Source of the DNA: Chloroflexota bacterium
GTDB lineage: Bacteria > Chloroflexota > Dehalococcoidia > Lucifugimonadales > Lucifugimonadaceae
NCBI GenBank assembly: GCA_002718455.1
Contig: PBER01000001.1
Coordinates: 20,095 to 53,571, forward strand
Direction: 5' to 3'
DNA: 33,477 bases
Position numbers and translations under genes: made by a program
In this document: positions 25,363 through 33,477 of the stretch, in pieces
How the letters are laid out: each line of letters starts with the position of its first letter
How positions within the stretch are numbered: position 1 is the first letter of the stretch
Notes under the pieces: model-generated
Told to the model about the DNA's origin: nothing
The model's input: the letters and a program-made list of their open reading frames with translations, nothing else
The model's database searches: none

Positions 25363-26280
25363 TTATAAGAAGATTGGTTGTGACCATGCTTTAGTTCCAT
25401 CAGAAGAAATGACAACTAATCTATAATAATTTTTTGCACCATTGATTTGCATATCAATTTGATCATTTTCATCTTCAAAAAAAGTTAATCCATTATTATG
25501 GATGATTTTAATTGTATATTTTGATTTTTTTGAAGAATCCTCTATTTCTATTTTCACATTTATTCTATTCTTAGATAATTCTAATTTTGAAAATTTTACT
25601 CCACTACTTGAGTAAAATTGCCCAGATCTCATAGCATTAATAATATTTTCTTGACTCAATTTGTTTGCATTTACCATCAACCAACCTCTACCTGGGTTAG
25701 ATCGGTTAGCTGAGAATTCTTCATTAAAATGATGTGAATCATCAGTTGCTACACCATAAATCAATTTTCCATGACTTAACACATCATCCCATATCTCTTC
25801 AGTAGACATTGAATAAAGAGATCCATCGTTATTAGCTGACATATGGCCATTAAACACTTCAAAAGCCCACGTATCTCCAGAATGCTTAATATCTTCTGAA
25901 GTTAGCCACCATTGATAATTAGGATGATTGATACTAGACAACCCATTTTGTTCTTTAATTTTATCAACGATGTCATTTATTGCATCTATGTTATTTTCAT
26001 ATGCACCTGGCATTATTACTTTATTAATTCCAATTCCATTAATGTGAAGTGCTGCGGGTTTAGAATCTATTTCTCTTATGGTAATTTCTTCTCCAGGTAT
26101 TAACAAGGGCCATTTCTTAGGGACTTTTTTATCTTCGTCTAAAATAGTCAGATGATTATGATCTGACAAAACCAAAAAATCGTAATTATTTTTTTTGTAC
26201 CATTTAGAAACGTGATCAGGAGAACTGTCACCATCGCTATTCGTAGTGTGAGTGTGGATGTTCCCTTTGAACCAAGGCAT
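25363..26280 (-). CDS. PHP-domain metal-dependent phosphoesterase
   Basis: A 305-aa protein with the PHP metal site: WFKGNIHTHTTNSDG (3-17; His9, His11, Asp16), LSDHNHLT (38-45; Asp40, His41, His43), the glutamate in PGEEITI, SINHPNYQWW and a closing DDSHHF. About 70 C-terminal residues (from 235) look like a beta-sandwich. Relatives hydrolyse phosphate or sugar-phosphate esters; the substrate is not known. I use ATG at 26280: the frame extends four codons to a TTG, but the family begins at W-F-K-G-N. Divergent from the orphan permease, with 76 bp between. Confidence 0.85.
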   Translation of the reverse strand: MPWFKGNIHTHTTNSDGDSSPDHVSKWYKKNNYDFLVLSDHNHLTILDEDKKVPKKWPLLIPGEEITIREIDSKPAALHINGIGINKVIMPGAYENNIDAINDIVDKIKEQNGLSSINHPNYQWWLTSEDIKHSGDTWAFEVFNGHMSANNDGSLYSMSTEEIWDDVLSHGKLIYGVATDDSHHFNEEFSANRSNPGRGWLMVNANKLSQENIINAMRSGQFYSSSGVKFSKLELSKNRINVKIEIEDSSKKSKYTIKIIHNNGLTFFEDENDQIDMQINGAKNYYRLVVISSDGTKAWSQPIFL

Positions 26281-26356
26281 AATTCTATCCAATCTTTCGT
26301 TTTTGTAATTAAATATGATTTTTTTCAGAATAACATTAAGATAATATGTTTACGGT

Positions 26357-27664
26357 ATGATGAGAGCAATATTAAGGCCATTTGTAAGATTCCCTATATT
26401 ATCCGGGGGGGTTCTTATTTCTTTAATATTATTGGGAATTTTTGCTCCTATAATCGCCCCCTATGATCCCTATATTGGAGATATTAGAGTCAGACTTCAA
26501 AAACCAGGGATCGTTAGTGGAAACATGAATCAAAACAACTACGATTTGATTCAAACCAAAGATCAAGTTGACGAAATGCCAGAATGGATGAGAGCATATT
26601 CAACAGAAGATACGAATGAATCAAAAATGACAATTCATAAAGGAGAAAAGGGAATCATTGAATTTTATATGGGTCCTGGTCTTTCATTTGTGGATGAAAA
26701 TAGGAACGGAACTCATACTGACGACGTAAGTTTTGATATTTTTTCTGAAAATTGTCTGGGACAATCAAAAAATTATTGTCCGAAACCCGATATTAAATTC
26801 ACTAAAGTTTATAAAAAGGAATCTGTTGGATATATAGAATATGTTGCTAATGAAGATATAGTGGATGATTTAAATGATATTATTTCAATTGATATAAACG
26901 CTATAAGGGGAGACACAAAAAAATGGCCTTGGTGGCCTTCTGGATTGCATTTGTTAGGAACAGATCAAATAGGTAGAGATTACTTTTCAAGATTAATTTA
27001 TGGAGGCAGATGGAATTTGAGTCTAATGTTAATTACTGGTGTTGTGGGAAGTATAGTCGGAGCATCTTTAGGCATGATAAGTGGGTGGACCGCATTTCAA
27101 CCAAATGGCAGATGGGTAATCGATGAAATAATTTTGCGTATAGTCGACATCACAAGTGTAGTGCCTATATTACTGATAGCTATAATGACCACCTTAGTTT
27201 TGGGAAATAACATATGGGTTTTCGTAATTATATTAACTCTTTTTACTTGGCAAAATTTCGTCAGAATTATAAGAGCTAAAACTCTTACTTTGAGAACACT
27301 CGAATATGTTAATATGGCTAAAATATCTGGTGCTAGCACTTTTAGAATATTAAGAACTCACATTTTACCTTCTCACCTAAATGATATTATGGTTATTGCA
27401 ACTTATAATTGTGCGTTGATTATTACCCTAGAGGCAGTTATGTGTTTTTTTGAAATAGCAATTCCAAGACATTGGACTGCTTGGGGTAATATGATGAAAT
27501 TAGCTTCTGAATATTGGAATTATGGAGAGTTTTCTGGAACATATCCATATAGATATCAAATGTTGATCCCGAGTGGTTTAGTAATTATAACGGTCTTATC
27601 TTTGAATTTTCTAGGAGATTGGGCAAGAGATAAGTTAGATCCGAAATTAAGAGAGTTTGAATAG
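26357..27664 (+). CDS. OppC/DppC-type ABC permease with a large extracytoplasmic insertion
   Basis: Inner-membrane permease of a peptide/nickel-type ABC importer. Residues 10-40 are the OppC_N segment (RFPILSGGVLISLILLGIFAPIIAPYDP in pieces), and from 198 the standard core resumes: HLLGTDQIGRDYFSRLIYGG, five helices and the EAA loop AKISGASTFRILRTHILPSHL. At 435 aa it is about 130 residues longer than usual; the extra sequence at about 45-195 is polar, acidic (FVDENRNGTHTDD) and contains Cys133 and Cys141, which could form a disulfide outside the cell. No OppB, ATPase or binding protein lies next to it, so partners must be elsewhere. No ribosome binding site is evident before ATG 26357. Confidence 0.85.
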   Translation: MMRAILRPFVRFPILSGGVLISLILLGIFAPIIAPYDPYIGDIRVRLQKPGIVSGNMNQNNYDLIQTKDQVDEMPEWMRAYSTEDTNESKMTIHKGEKGIIEFYMGPGLSFVDENRNGTHTDDVSFDIFSENCLGQSKNYCPKPDIKFTKVYKKESVGYIEYVANEDIVDDLNDIISIDINAIRGDTKKWPWWPSGLHLLGTDQIGRDYFSRLIYGGRWNLSLMLITGVVGSIVGASLGMISGWTAFQPNGRWVIDEIILRIVDITSVVPILLIAIMTTLVLGNNIWVFVIILTLFTWQNFVRIIRAKTLTLRTLEYVNMAKISGASTFRILRTHILPSHLNDIMVIATYNCALIITLEAVMCFFEIAIPRHWTAWGNMMKLASEYWNYGEFSGTYPYRYQMLIPSGLVIITVLSLNFLGDWARDKLDPKLREFE

Positions 27665-27747
27665 CATTAATTTAATAACATTAATGATTTTATCTTCATT
27701 ATTTGTCTTTTAGTTTTAACATAGATTTCATATAAACTATAGTTAGC

Positions 27748-28500
27748 ATGATTAAAATAAAAACACTTACTAGATATCCCATCAAATCTTTATCAGGTGA
27801 GAATAAAAATAAATTATCCGTAAATAGACAAGGTAAAATAGAACTGGATCGAATAGCTGCATTTAGACTTGGAAACAATTCTGATTATGATGGAAAGTGG
27901 AAATCTAAAATCAATTACTTATCTTTAATGCATGTCCCCTATTTATCTTTAATTCAACTGACATTCGATGATAAAAGAAAAATTATAAGTATCAAAATAG
28001 AAGAAGAAAAAAAAGAAAAATTCCAATTTAATGAAATGCGTCTCATTGAAGAAAAAATAAAAGGATTCTTAATAACTAAGGGATTTGATAAAAAATTTAG
28101 ACTCATTTTTCCTAAAGACAGTTCTTCATTTCATGACTCAAAAACAGGTTTGATAAGCTTGCATTCTGAAGCAAGTGAAAATGAATTAAAATCTTTTTTT
28201 GAAGATGCAGAAGGTACCAGATTTAGAACTAATATTGTAGTTAAAAATTCTTTGCCATTTGAAGAATTAGATTGGGTTGGTAAAAAATTAGTGATTGGGA
28301 ACTTAACATTTAAGGTTGCAAAACCTATTACTAGATGTATGGCTGTAAATTGCAATCCAACAAAAGGGATCTATGATTTAAATATTTTGAAAATGCTTCC
28401 TAAATTAAATCAAATAAAAGAACCTACTTTCGGAGTTAAGCTGGAACTTGTTTCTGGACCGGGACTAATAAAAATAAAAGATAATGTATCAATACTTTAA
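27748..28500 (+). CDS. MOSC-domain protein with MOSC_N beta-barrel
   Basis: A 250-aa protein with the MOSC_N opening IKTLTRYPIKSLSGE (4-18) and a C-terminal MOSC domain containing RFRTNIVV (158-165), the strand after DWVGKKLVIG, and the cysteine segment ITRCMAVNCNP (195-204; Cys197 and Cys202). In relatives such as mARC and YcbX the conserved cysteine binds the molybdenum cofactor, giving N-oxide or hydroxylamine reductase activity. Whether Cys197 does so here is inference; no molybdopterin genes are in the window. It overlaps the convergent enolase-type gene by 4 bp. Confidence 0.85.
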   Translation: MIKIKTLTRYPIKSLSGENKNKLSVNRQGKIELDRIAAFRLGNNSDYDGKWKSKINYLSLMHVPYLSLIQLTFDDKRKIISIKIEEEKKEKFQFNEMRLIEEKIKGFLITKGFDKKFRLIFPKDSSSFHDSKTGLISLHSEASENELKSFFEDAEGTRFRTNIVVKNSLPFEELDWVGKKLVIGNLTFKVAKPITRCMAVNCNPTKGIYDLNILKMLPKLNQIKEPTFGVKLELVSGPGLIKIKDNVSIL

Positions 28501-29615
28501 AATCTTAAAATATCTTCACGATGAAAATCAATCCATTCTTCATCTAATTCCAAACCAATACCTTTTTTATTAGGGATTTTTATACTTCCGTCTTCATTTG
28601 TAATTATCAAGTCTTTTGTACCCCATTCGTGAACAACTTTAGGGAACCAATTTTCATAAAACGAACAATTGTTTATAGAAGAAATCACATGTAAATTTGC
28701 AGCATTAGAAAAATTATTACCAGCAAGTCCTACTTCACAGTTGGCATTATATTTATTACATATTTTTGATATTTCTATAAGTCCTGTAATTCCATATTTT
28801 CGACTTGATGCTTTAATTGATTTTCCATTATATTTTTCCATAAAAAGTATAGATTCATCTTGAAAAAAATCTTTATCATCTGAAATTGTGATCGGAGTTT
28901 TTAAAATTCTATTTAGACTTTTAAGATCATCCCAATTTTTCCAATACATTGGATCTTCAAACCAAAAGAAATTAAGCTCATCTAATTTGGTACCGATTTC
29001 CAAAGATGCTTGATAATCATATCTTGAGTTGGGATCAAGCATGAGATAAAAATCTTCGCCTAACGTTAGTCTGATTTTATCCAAGGTTAAAAACAATTCC
29101 TTTTTGTTTAGTGCACCGGGATGAATTTTGTAAGCATGAAAGTTAGTTTCTTTTACTTGTTTAGCCTCTTCTGTATATGAAGAAACATTACTAGATAATG
29201 GAGGAAATGTAATATAACATTCTACGGATTCATTTGAATTCCCCAACATTTCAGACACTGAAACATTTTCCATTTTGGCGTATAAATCCCATAAGGCAAT
29301 ATCTATCGGTGCATAATCAGAAATTTTACATTTGGTTGATTTGATAAATTTTTTAATTTCACCCCATATCAATTCAGGGTGTATTGTTTTTATATTTAAC
29401 AAATAATCAATAAAATTACGTTTTATACTGCTTATTTGCTCATCCATATTTTGATTTTGAATCCCTATTAAACTATTTCCTTCAACACCCTCAGAATTAA
29501 TAATCCTTAATACTCCTTGAGTGATTTCTCCTCCCAAAAATTTTCTTTCATCATTAACATAGAATCTAGGGATATTCCTCTTCAATATATCAATTTGGAT
29601 ATTTTGTATTTTCAT
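28497..29615 (-). CDS. Enolase-superfamily (mandelate racemase-like) enzyme
   Basis: A 372-aa two-domain protein: a capping domain (1-125) and a TIM barrel. Expected features are Lys163 in HAYKIHPG at the end of strand 2, metal ligands Asp194 (LMLDPN), Glu220 (WFEDP) and Asp246/247 (ISDD), and Lys268 near IKASSRKYG. Enzymes here abstract a proton alpha to a carboxylate, as dehydratases of acid sugars or racemases. The usual K-x-K reads K-I-H and the third ligand is Asp rather than Glu, which points to an uncommon subgroup. The frame continues 32 codons upstream as a hydrophobic stretch, but the family starts at MKIQNIQI, so ATG 29615 is preferred. Divergent from the SDR gene. Confidence 0.85.
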   Translation of the reverse strand: MKIQNIQIDILKRNIPRFYVNDERKFLGGEITQGVLRIINSEGVEGNSLIGIQNQNMDEQISSIKRNFIDYLLNIKTIHPELIWGEIKKFIKSTKCKISDYAPIDIALWDLYAKMENVSVSEMLGNSNESVECYITFPPLSSNVSSYTEEAKQVKETNFHAYKIHPGALNKKELFLTLDKIRLTLGEDFYLMLDPNSRYDYQASLEIGTKLDELNFFWFEDPMYWKNWDDLKSLNRILKTPITISDDKDFFQDESILFMEKYNGKSIKASSRKYGITGLIEISKICNKYNANCEVGLAGNNFSNAANLHVISSINNCSFYENWFPKVVHEWGTKDLIITNEDGSIKIPNKKGIGLELDEEWIDFHREDILRF

Positions 29616-29713
29616 AACATTAAAATATTTCTTAGATGTTATAAATAATAATAAAATAATTACCTTAAATATGTGATAAAGTTTTTTGAAAATAAAACAA
29701 ATATGGAGCAAAG

Positions 29714-30460
29714 ATGACGAAAAGATTAGAAAACAAAGTCAGTATTGTTACAGGAGGAGCCTCTGGAATAGGAGAAGCTACTGTAAAAACATTTTTGGAG
29801 GAAGGTTCAAAAGTTTGTGTTATTGATAATAACAAAGAAAAACTCGAGACATTTGATTCTTACTCAAAAGATGTTATAACTTGTTTATTTGATGTAACGG
29901 ATGAAAATGGATGGAAAGAAAATGTAACTCGAATATTGAGTAAGTGGAATAAAATTGATGTTTTAGTTAACAATGCAGGCATATCTTTGAGATCGAGTTT
30001 TGAAGAAATGAATAGAAAAGAGTGGGATAATGTTTTTGCCGTTAATTCTACAGCTGTTATGTTGGGTACCCAAAGTGTAATTGAAATAATGAAAAAAAAT
30101 AAATCTGGTTCCATTATAAATATTTCCTCTATTTTTGGGCTCGTAGGAAGCCATAGAAGTTCAACAGCTTATCATGCTTCCAAAGGGGCAACTAGAATCT
30201 TTTCCAAAACTATTGCTGCTCAATATGGGAAATACAACATCCGTTCAAATTCTATACATCCTGGTTTTACAGATACTCCTATGACAAAGGATCTACATTC
30301 AATAGAAGAAAGATACAATGAAAGACTTTCAATGACACCGATGGGCAGACTAGGGACTCCACAAGATATTGCATATGGGGTACTCTATCTAGCCTCGGAA
30401 GAATCATCTTGGGTGACAGGATCAGAATTAGTTATTGATGGAGGAGAAACTTGTTGGTAA
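29714..30460 (+). CDS. Short-chain dehydrogenase/reductase
   Basis: Classical SDR of 248 aa. It has the NAD(P) motif TGGASGIGE (13-21), NNAG (86-89), the catalytic tetrad Asn111, Ser139, Tyr153 and Lys157 (ISSIFG, YHASK), PGFTDTPM and the ending TGSELVIDGG. Asp38 after the second strand favours NAD over NADP. Substrate unknown; relatives oxidise alcohol groups of steroids, sugars or cyclic alcohols. GGAG precedes ATG 29714 by 5 nt. The divergent enolase-type gene is about 100 bp away and may share a regulatory region and pathway. It ends 3 bp from the convergent GNAT gene. Confidence 0.92.
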   Translation: MTKRLENKVSIVTGGASGIGEATVKTFLEEGSKVCVIDNNKEKLETFDSYSKDVITCLFDVTDENGWKENVTRILSKWNKIDVLVNNAGISLRSSFEEMNRKEWDNVFAVNSTAVMLGTQSVIEIMKKNKSGSIINISSIFGLVGSHRSSTAYHASKGATRIFSKTIAAQYGKYNIRSNSIHPGFTDTPMTKDLHSIEERYNERLSMTPMGRLGTPQDIAYGVLYLASEESSWVTGSELVIDGGETCW

Positions 30461-30463
30461 CGA

Positions 30464-31003
30464 TTAATTAACTTGTTTTTCCCAATCAGATTTTAGAATT
30501 GAATAATAAACAACATCTCTTCTGATATTTTGAGATATAATATGTTTTTTTAAAAGAGCTTCTTGTTGCATATTCATTTTTTTCATAACTGATTGAGAAG
30601 GTAGGTTCAACAAGTCTGTTTGTGCAAAAATCTTTTCTAATTTCATATCTATAAACCCATATCGAAAAACAGCTCTAACAGCTTCAGGAATTATTCCTTG
30701 CCCCCAATATTTTTTTGATAGCGAATAACCTATCTCAGCTATTTTTTCCTTTTGATTAATATACAAGCCCACACTACCGATTGTTTCTGATTTTAATGTA
30801 ATGACAAACCTTGCATTATCATTCCAATCTGAAATTACTGCTAATTCAACAAATTCTTTGACACTTTCTTTTGTATGAAAATCCAAAAATCTGAAAAATT
30901 CATCTTCTAAAGAATATTTTTGTACAATTGACAAATCCCTTAACTTTATTGGTCTTAGAATTAATCTTTCGGTTTTTAACAACGGCTCTTTATGTATATT
31001 CAT
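30464..31003 (-). CDS. GNAT acetyltransferase, RimJ/RimL type
   Basis: A 179-aa N-acetyltransferase of the Acetyltransf_3 type. LLKTERLILRPIKLRDL (8-24) is the family opening, GSVGLYINQKEKIAEIGYSLSKKYWGQGI leads into the acetyl-CoA loop (Q/R-x-x-G-x-G/A variant, WGQGIIPEAV), and KIFAQTDLLNLPSQSVMKKMNM is the usual last strand and helix. Relatives acetylate the N-terminus of ribosomal proteins or small amines; the substrate is not predictable. The ATG is at 31003 with an 83-bp gap to the divergent hydrolase gene. Confidence 0.85.
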   Translation of the reverse strand: MNIHKEPLLKTERLILRPIKLRDLSIVQKYSLEDEFFRFLDFHTKESVKEFVELAVISDWNDNARFVITLKSETIGSVGLYINQKEKIAEIGYSLSKKYWGQGIIPEAVRAVFRYGFIDMKLEKIFAQTDLLNLPSQSVMKKMNMQQEALLKKHIISQNIRRDVVYYSILKSDWEKQVN

Positions 31004-31086
31004 AATATTTATAGTTTATAGAAAATATAAACAAGTACAAAAAAAAAGATGGTGTTATTATGATGGTAATTTATTTTTAAATAGCC

Positions 31087-31995
31087 TTGTTTAATAAATA
31101 TAAAAAAATTTACTTAATAATAATTTCCGCTGTAACTATAATATTAGTTATTTACATTGTGTTATCTATATACATCACTACCCTTGCAATCAAAGCCACT
31201 AGAAAAACCGTTGAAGAAAATCCTAGTAATTATGGGATGAATTTTAAAGAAGCCAAATTTATGACTTCAGATAATATAAATTTACATGGTTGGTTTATAG
31301 AAAATAAAAAAAACCAAACCATTGTCTTTGTTCATGGAGTAGATTCTAATAAAGCTGATGATTATAAGCTTGAATTAATGAAAGATATTTATGATATGGG
31401 ATATTCAATGCTAGCTTTTGATCTAAGAGCACATGGTGATTCTGAAGGTAAAAACTTAGGATTAACATACTTCGAAAGAGCTGATTTAATAGCCTCACTT
31501 AAATATTTAAAAGAAATTCAAAACATTAAGGAAGTAATATTATATGGTTCCAGTTATGGAGGTACACTTGTTTTATCTAATTCCGATTTAACTGATGATG
31601 TTCAAATCAAAGGAATTGTTGCAGATAGCCCATTTTATGATTTACCTCGACTTGTAGCGGGAGAAGTATCAAGCAGAACTTTCCTTCCAAAGTCAGTAGC
31701 TTCAACGCTTAAATTTGGAATAATTCAAAGTATAAAATATATGTATGGTATTAGTGCACCAAAAATTATTGAAAGGATACAAAATATAAATAATTTCAAT
31801 AATCCTGTATTGCTATTCCATTGTATCCCTGATGACAGAATCCCTATAAAGCATTCCCAAGACATAAGTGAGTTTTTACCGGCAAATAGTCAATATCTCG
31901 AATTCGATTACTGTGATCATTCAAATGCTTACGAAATTGAAAAAAAAGAATTTACACAAATGTTAAAAACTTATTTTGAATCCTCATTTAATTAG
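31087..31995 (+). CDS. Membrane-anchored alpha/beta hydrolase
   Basis: A 302-aa protein with one N-terminal membrane segment (8-32) and an alpha/beta-hydrolase domain outside or at the membrane. The oxyanion region is FVHGVDSN (81-88), the nucleophile elbow is GSSYGG (154-159, Ser156), the acid is Asp249 or Asp250 in PDDRIP and the base is His278 in CDHSNAY. It resembles the BAAT/YqkD-like serine hydrolases (FDLRAHGDSEG at 111-121). Substrate unknown; esterase or peptidase. TTG start at 31087, kept because it leaves a basic residue cluster before the membrane segment. The 3' end overlaps the convergent Gfo/Idh gene by 12 bp. Confidence 0.87.
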   Translation: MFNKYKKIYLIIISAVTIILVIYIVLSIYITTLAIKATRKTVEENPSNYGMNFKEAKFMTSDNINLHGWFIENKKNQTIVFVHGVDSNKADDYKLELMKDIYDMGYSMLAFDLRAHGDSEGKNLGLTYFERADLIASLKYLKEIQNIKEVILYGSSYGGTLVLSNSDLTDDVQIKGIVADSPFYDLPRLVAGEVSSRTFLPKSVASTLKFGIIQSIKYMYGISAPKIIERIQNINNFNNPVLLFHCIPDDRIPIKHSQDISEFLPANSQYLEFDYCDHSNAYEIEKKEFTQMLKTYFESSFN

Positions 31996-33045
31996 AGATA
32001 TAGGTTTTTGTTGATCAGAAGATAATCTAGCAGCTTTACAATAATTAAAAACTTTCATGCCATCTGTAGGAGATAGTTTGGAAATAAAATCTTCGCGAAT
32101 TGAATCTACAAAATTTTTCATTCCAATATTGAAAGAATTTCCCCAATCTAATTCTTCTTTAGGGAAAGTTATTTCATTAATTTCCCCTTTTGAAAAATAG
32201 ATTAATGGAGGCCCATCCAATATTTTACCCGAGCACCTATTTATCCAAATAAATCCTTGAGTTCCTGTTATTTCAAACCATTCATCTTCATTAAAGTAAT
32301 CTGAATTGATTTTTATTTTATGTGCCCTGACAATATCCCAAGATCCATGATTTTGATTTTCATAATTCCACATTATTATTCCAGGGCAATCTAAAAAAGA
32401 TCCATCAGACATTTCAGTATTTTCAACAAATGATGAAATCTTTACAATATCACCCATCAAGTCATAAGCAACTGAAAAAATATGATATCCATAATCAAAG
32501 AGTACTTTTCCTCCACCATTAATTTTTTCATTGAATCTCCAATTGTTTACTTTACTTTGTCGATCTGTTGAATATCCAAGAATACTTTTCAATCGAACAG
32601 ATTTTATTTCTCCAATCACTCCATCTTTAATAAGATCTTTAGCTTTAATGTAAGGAGGATAATAAAGGAAGTTATCAAAAACCCTTGATTTTTTGTCAGA
32701 TTTTATACTTTCATCTATCATAGCTTGACATTCTTTATCTGAAATCGCCATGGGTTTTTGAACAGACACATGTTTGCCACTTTTTAATGCTTCAATGAAT
32801 ATTTTTGAATGTAAATTATGAGGTGTTAAAATATCAATCACATCGATTTTTTTATCCTCAAGTAAGTCACGATAGTCTAAAGTTGTTTTTTCAACTTCCC
32901 AAAATCTAGCTTTTTGTTTAAGAGTTTTTTGATTTATATCAGCTATTCCCGCCACTTCTACATTCTCCATATTCTTATAGCCTTGTATATGCAGATCTGA
33001 GATTTTACCAACTCCAATTATTCCTATGTTAATGTTTTTTTTCAA
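31984..33045 (-). CDS. Gfo/Idh/MocA-family oxidoreductase
   Basis: A 353-aa NAD(P)-dependent oxidoreductase. The Rossmann motif GIIGVGKIS lies at 8-16, ADINQK at 35-40 ends strand 2, and the family lysine is in VQKPMAIS (Lys97; commonly EKP). The C-terminal half has the GGKVLFDYGYHIFSVAYDLMG segment, which bears the catalytic Asp and His. Family members act on sugars, inositols or their derivatives. TTG start at 33045, 4 bp after the stop of the acetamidase-type gene, so both are in one leftward operon. Substrate unknown. Confidence 0.88.
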   Translation of the reverse strand: MKKNINIGIIGVGKISDLHIQGYKNMENVEVAGIADINQKTLKQKARFWEVEKTTLDYRDLLEDKKIDVIDILTPHNLHSKIFIEALKSGKHVSVQKPMAISDKECQAMIDESIKSDKKSRVFDNFLYYPPYIKAKDLIKDGVIGEIKSVRLKSILGYSTDRQSKVNNWRFNEKINGGGKVLFDYGYHIFSVAYDLMGDIVKISSFVENTEMSDGSFLDCPGIIMWNYENQNHGSWDIVRAHKIKINSDYFNEDEWFEITGTQGFIWINRCSGKILDGPPLIYFSKGEINEITFPKEELDWGNSFNIGMKNFVDSIREDFISKLSPTDGMKVFNYCKAARLSSDQQKPISLIK

Positions 33046-33049
33046 TTTT

Positions 33050-33477
33050 CTATTCTAAATATTTCTTTTTTACTTTTAATAAATAAGTGTAAGTAGGATT
33101 AACAAATTGAGTTACTCTTGCTTCTAATATCTGTGCTAGTAACATATATCCTTCTTTTTTATCAATTCCATAATCATTTTCAAGCCATAAAAGCATTTCT
33201 GATAAAGCTATTCTAAAAGCATCTTCGGCCGGTTTCCCTTGGGCAGTGGTCATAATGTATTCGTCATTTATAATTCTTGGCCATTTCATGAAATTAGAGA
33301 TTTTTTCTGATTTACACTTTAGCATCACGGTGCCACCAGTCTCAATTCCTCCTCCTCCACAAATTTCTCCATCCCCTTGTATAGCATGCATATCTCCAAT
33401 GTGAAGTAAAGAACCATCATGATTTATTGGAATTTGAACAGTAGCCCCACTAGTTATTTCTTGTATATCAAAATTTC
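33050..33477 (-). CDS. Acetamidase/formamidase family protein, C-terminal part
   Basis: The reading frame is open to the right edge, so the 5' part lies outside; 141 residues are visible. The residues SLLHIGDMHAIQGDGEICGG, then GIETGGTVMLKCK, followed by TTAQGKPAEDAFRIALSEML and YGIDKKEGYMLLAQ, are characteristic of the acetamidase/formamidase (FmdA_AmdA) family, including the conserved Gly-Asp-x-His and Glu of the metal-type active site. These enzymes hydrolyse short amides to ammonia and acid, and some relatives serve in amide or urea-like scavenging. The TAG stop at 33050 is followed at once by the Gfo/Idh gene. Confidence 0.9.
   Translation of the reverse strand, partial: NFDIQEITSGATVQIPINHDGSLLHIGDMHAIQGDGEICGGGGIETGGTVMLKCKSEKISNFMKWPRIINDEYIMTTAQGKPAEDAFRIALSEMLLWLENDYGIDKKEGYMLLAQILEARVTQFVNPTYTYLLKVKKKYLE

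Noticed and set aside
27665-27686. Hairpin CATTAAT / ATTAATG after the OppC-type gene as a terminator
   Set aside because: Seven pairs with only one G-C pair and a broken T-run are too weak to support the call.
29616-29711. 32-residue hydrophobic N-terminal extension of the enolase-type enzyme
   Set aside because: Cytosolic family that starts at MKIQNIQI; the extension is AT-rich promoter DNA read as Phe, Ile and Lys codons.
1-33477. CRISPR arrays, rRNA or tRNA genes, and restriction or toxin-antitoxin systems
   Set aside because: No regularly spaced repeats, no cloverleaf with a TTCRA-type loop, and no recognisable nuclease, methylase or toxin gene pair were found on reading both strands.

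Overview
This is an AT-rich, densely packed chromosomal window from a bacterium. It carries ordinary housekeeping genes (3' end of recJ, lgt, a XerC/XerD recombinase, uvrC, aroQ, trmL, xth, ung) mixed with transporters and small-molecule catabolic enzymes. There is no phage, plasmid, insertion-sequence or CRISPR signal. Low GC, very short gene gaps, a lipoprotein amino-acid binding protein and enzymes of the enolase, NIPSNAP, AraD1/GguC, DapA-like, Gfo/Idh and acetamidase families fit a streamlined marine heterotroph. A SAR202-like Chloroflexota is my best guess, but it rests on gene content only and is low confidence.

Layout. 1-5.4 kb: recJ end, lgt, then a same-strand run of recombinase, cytidylate-kinase-like protein, small membrane protein and uvrC, closed by a convergent unknown ORF. 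5.4-5.9 kb: an AT-rich gap with a 24-bp perfect palindrome. 5.9-11.3 kb: two MFS carriers, a MATE/ANKH-like carrier and an AraD1/GguC-family enzyme. 11.4-16.4 kb: aroQ, nitroreductase, NIPSNAP, trmL, a YyaL-type thioredoxin-domain protein and exonuclease III. 16.4-20.4 kb: an unknown 344-aa protein behind a repeat-rich promoter region, bioY, a DapA-like aldolase, ung, and an RRM protein behind an 18-bp hairpin. 20.4-25.3 kb: a gap with a likely 51-aa gene, then the amino-acid ABC operon aapJQMP, transcribed leftward behind an unusual GC-richer leader. 25.4-33.5 kb: PHP hydrolase, orphan OppC-type permease, MOSC, enolase-superfamily enzyme, SDR, GNAT, membrane-anchored hydrolase, Gfo/Idh oxidoreductase and the 3' part of an acetamidase/formamidase.

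How the genes relate. Lgt would lipidate the lipobox cysteine of AapJ, which feeds amino acids to AapQM/AapP. UvrC, Ung, Xth and RecJ cover excision and recombination repair. BioY imports biotin. The catabolic enzymes are scattered single genes rather than one recognisable pathway operon.

Most notable points: (1) two conserved genes, trmL and bioY, have no ATG/GTG/TTG codon at their proper N-termini, but each has a good ribosome binding site in front of an ATA; (2) the aapJ leader is 47% GC over 78 nt, holds two hairpins and repeated GGTG elements, and also encodes a 25-codon ORF ending just before the aapJ ribosome binding site; (3) an 18-bp perfect inverted repeat precedes the RRM gene; (4) convergent gene pairs are separated by 7 bp or less or overlap, leaving no room for intrinsic terminators.
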